DNA of 64,000 nucleotides, taken from NCBI RefSeq assembly GCF_021202945.1, contig NZ_JAJOYR010000001.1:2399543-2463542 (forward strand). The letters are read 5' to 3'. The position numbers and the translations under genes were made by a program. The first letter of the stretch is position 1, and each line of letters opens with the position of its first letter. Below, one piece after another: positions 63,890 through 64,000 of this stretch. The DNA comes from Stenotrophomonas sp. SY1. GTDB taxonomy: Bacteria; Pseudomonadota; Gammaproteobacteria; Xanthomonadales; Xanthomonadaceae. The notes beneath the pieces are model-generated. The model searched no databases and was not told where the DNA came from. It worked only from the letters and a program-made list of their open reading frames with translations.

Positions 63890-64000
63890 ATGGACCGACT
63901 CAGCATCATTGGACTTTTCCTCGCCCTGCTCTCACTGGTGGGTGGCAGCATCCTCAAGGGCGCCGGCCTGTCCTCGCTGTGGTCACCAGCCGCATTCGTG
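63890..64000 (+). CDS. motC: Flagellar stator protein MotC/MotA-type, 5' end only
   Basis: The first 37 codons read MDRLSIIGLFLALLSLVGGS followed by ILKGAGLSSLWSPAAFV, the opening membrane helix of MotA/MotC stator subunits. The place behind cheA suggests the MotC-MotD pair known from Pseudomonas and Xanthomonas. The gene runs off the window. Confidence 0.88.
   Translation, partial: MDRLSIIGLFLALLSLVGGSILKGAGLSSLWSPAAFV

Overview
The window looks like chromosomal DNA of a high-GC gammaproteobacterium of the Xanthomonadaceae, most likely Stenotrophomonas or a near relative. The reasons are the gene order (clpS/clpA, a Nudix gene, mnmA, hflD, then a very large flagellar/chemotaxis locus), flagellar promoters of the sigma-54 and sigma-28 types, and many GTAG-headed REP palindromes with a REP-associated tyrosine transposase, as described for Stenotrophomonas maltophilia. 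The assignment is inference, because no rRNA or other marker gene is present.

Layout. 1-3715 is housekeeping: the 5' end of clpA, clpS, a secreted small protein, a Nudix hydrolase, mnmA and hflD. 3716-6495 holds a chemoreceptor with a sigma-28 promoter and a tandem array of paired REP elements with an exact 228-bp period. 6496-13788 carries signalling genes: a PAS-rich GGDEF/EAL protein, a NarX-like kinase, an unusual GGDEF-EAL-REC protein and a PAS histidine kinase. 13987-64000 is the flagellar and chemotaxis locus. On the minus strand are flgA, flgM and flgN. On the plus strand are cheV; flgBCDEF; flgGHIJKL; two flagellins; fliD, fliS, a FliT-like gene, an atypical PilZ gene and a NarL-type regulator; rpoN, a REC protein and fleQ; fliEFGHIJK; a RAYT gene; fliLMNOP; fliQR; an MHYT-GGDEF-EAL gene; flhB, flhA, flhF, flhG, fliA; cheY, cheZ, cheA; and the start of motC.

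How the genes work together. RpoN and FleQ, both encoded here, should fire the sigma-54 promoters I can see (TGGCAC-N5-TTGCA type) before flgA, flgB, flgG, fliD, fliE, fliL, fliQ and flhB. FliA (sigma-28), held back by FlgM until the hook is finished, should fire TAAA-N15-GCCGATAA type promoters before flgMN, the second flagellin, fliD and the chemoreceptor, with weaker matches before cheV, fliS and motC. FlhF and FlhG set flagellar number and place. The three EAL proteins and the PilZ protein link the system to cyclic di-GMP.

The most unusual structures are a nested, roughly 607-bp inverted repeat between fliP and fliQ, whose two halves carry matching local hairpins with compensated base changes; the 228-bp REP-pair array; a RAYT gene flanked by REPs that splits fliK from fliL; two FliM-like peptides in the CheA linker; and promoters lying so close to start codons (clpS, cheV, fliQ, motC) that leaderless messages are likely. 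No tRNA, rRNA, CRISPR array or prophage was seen.
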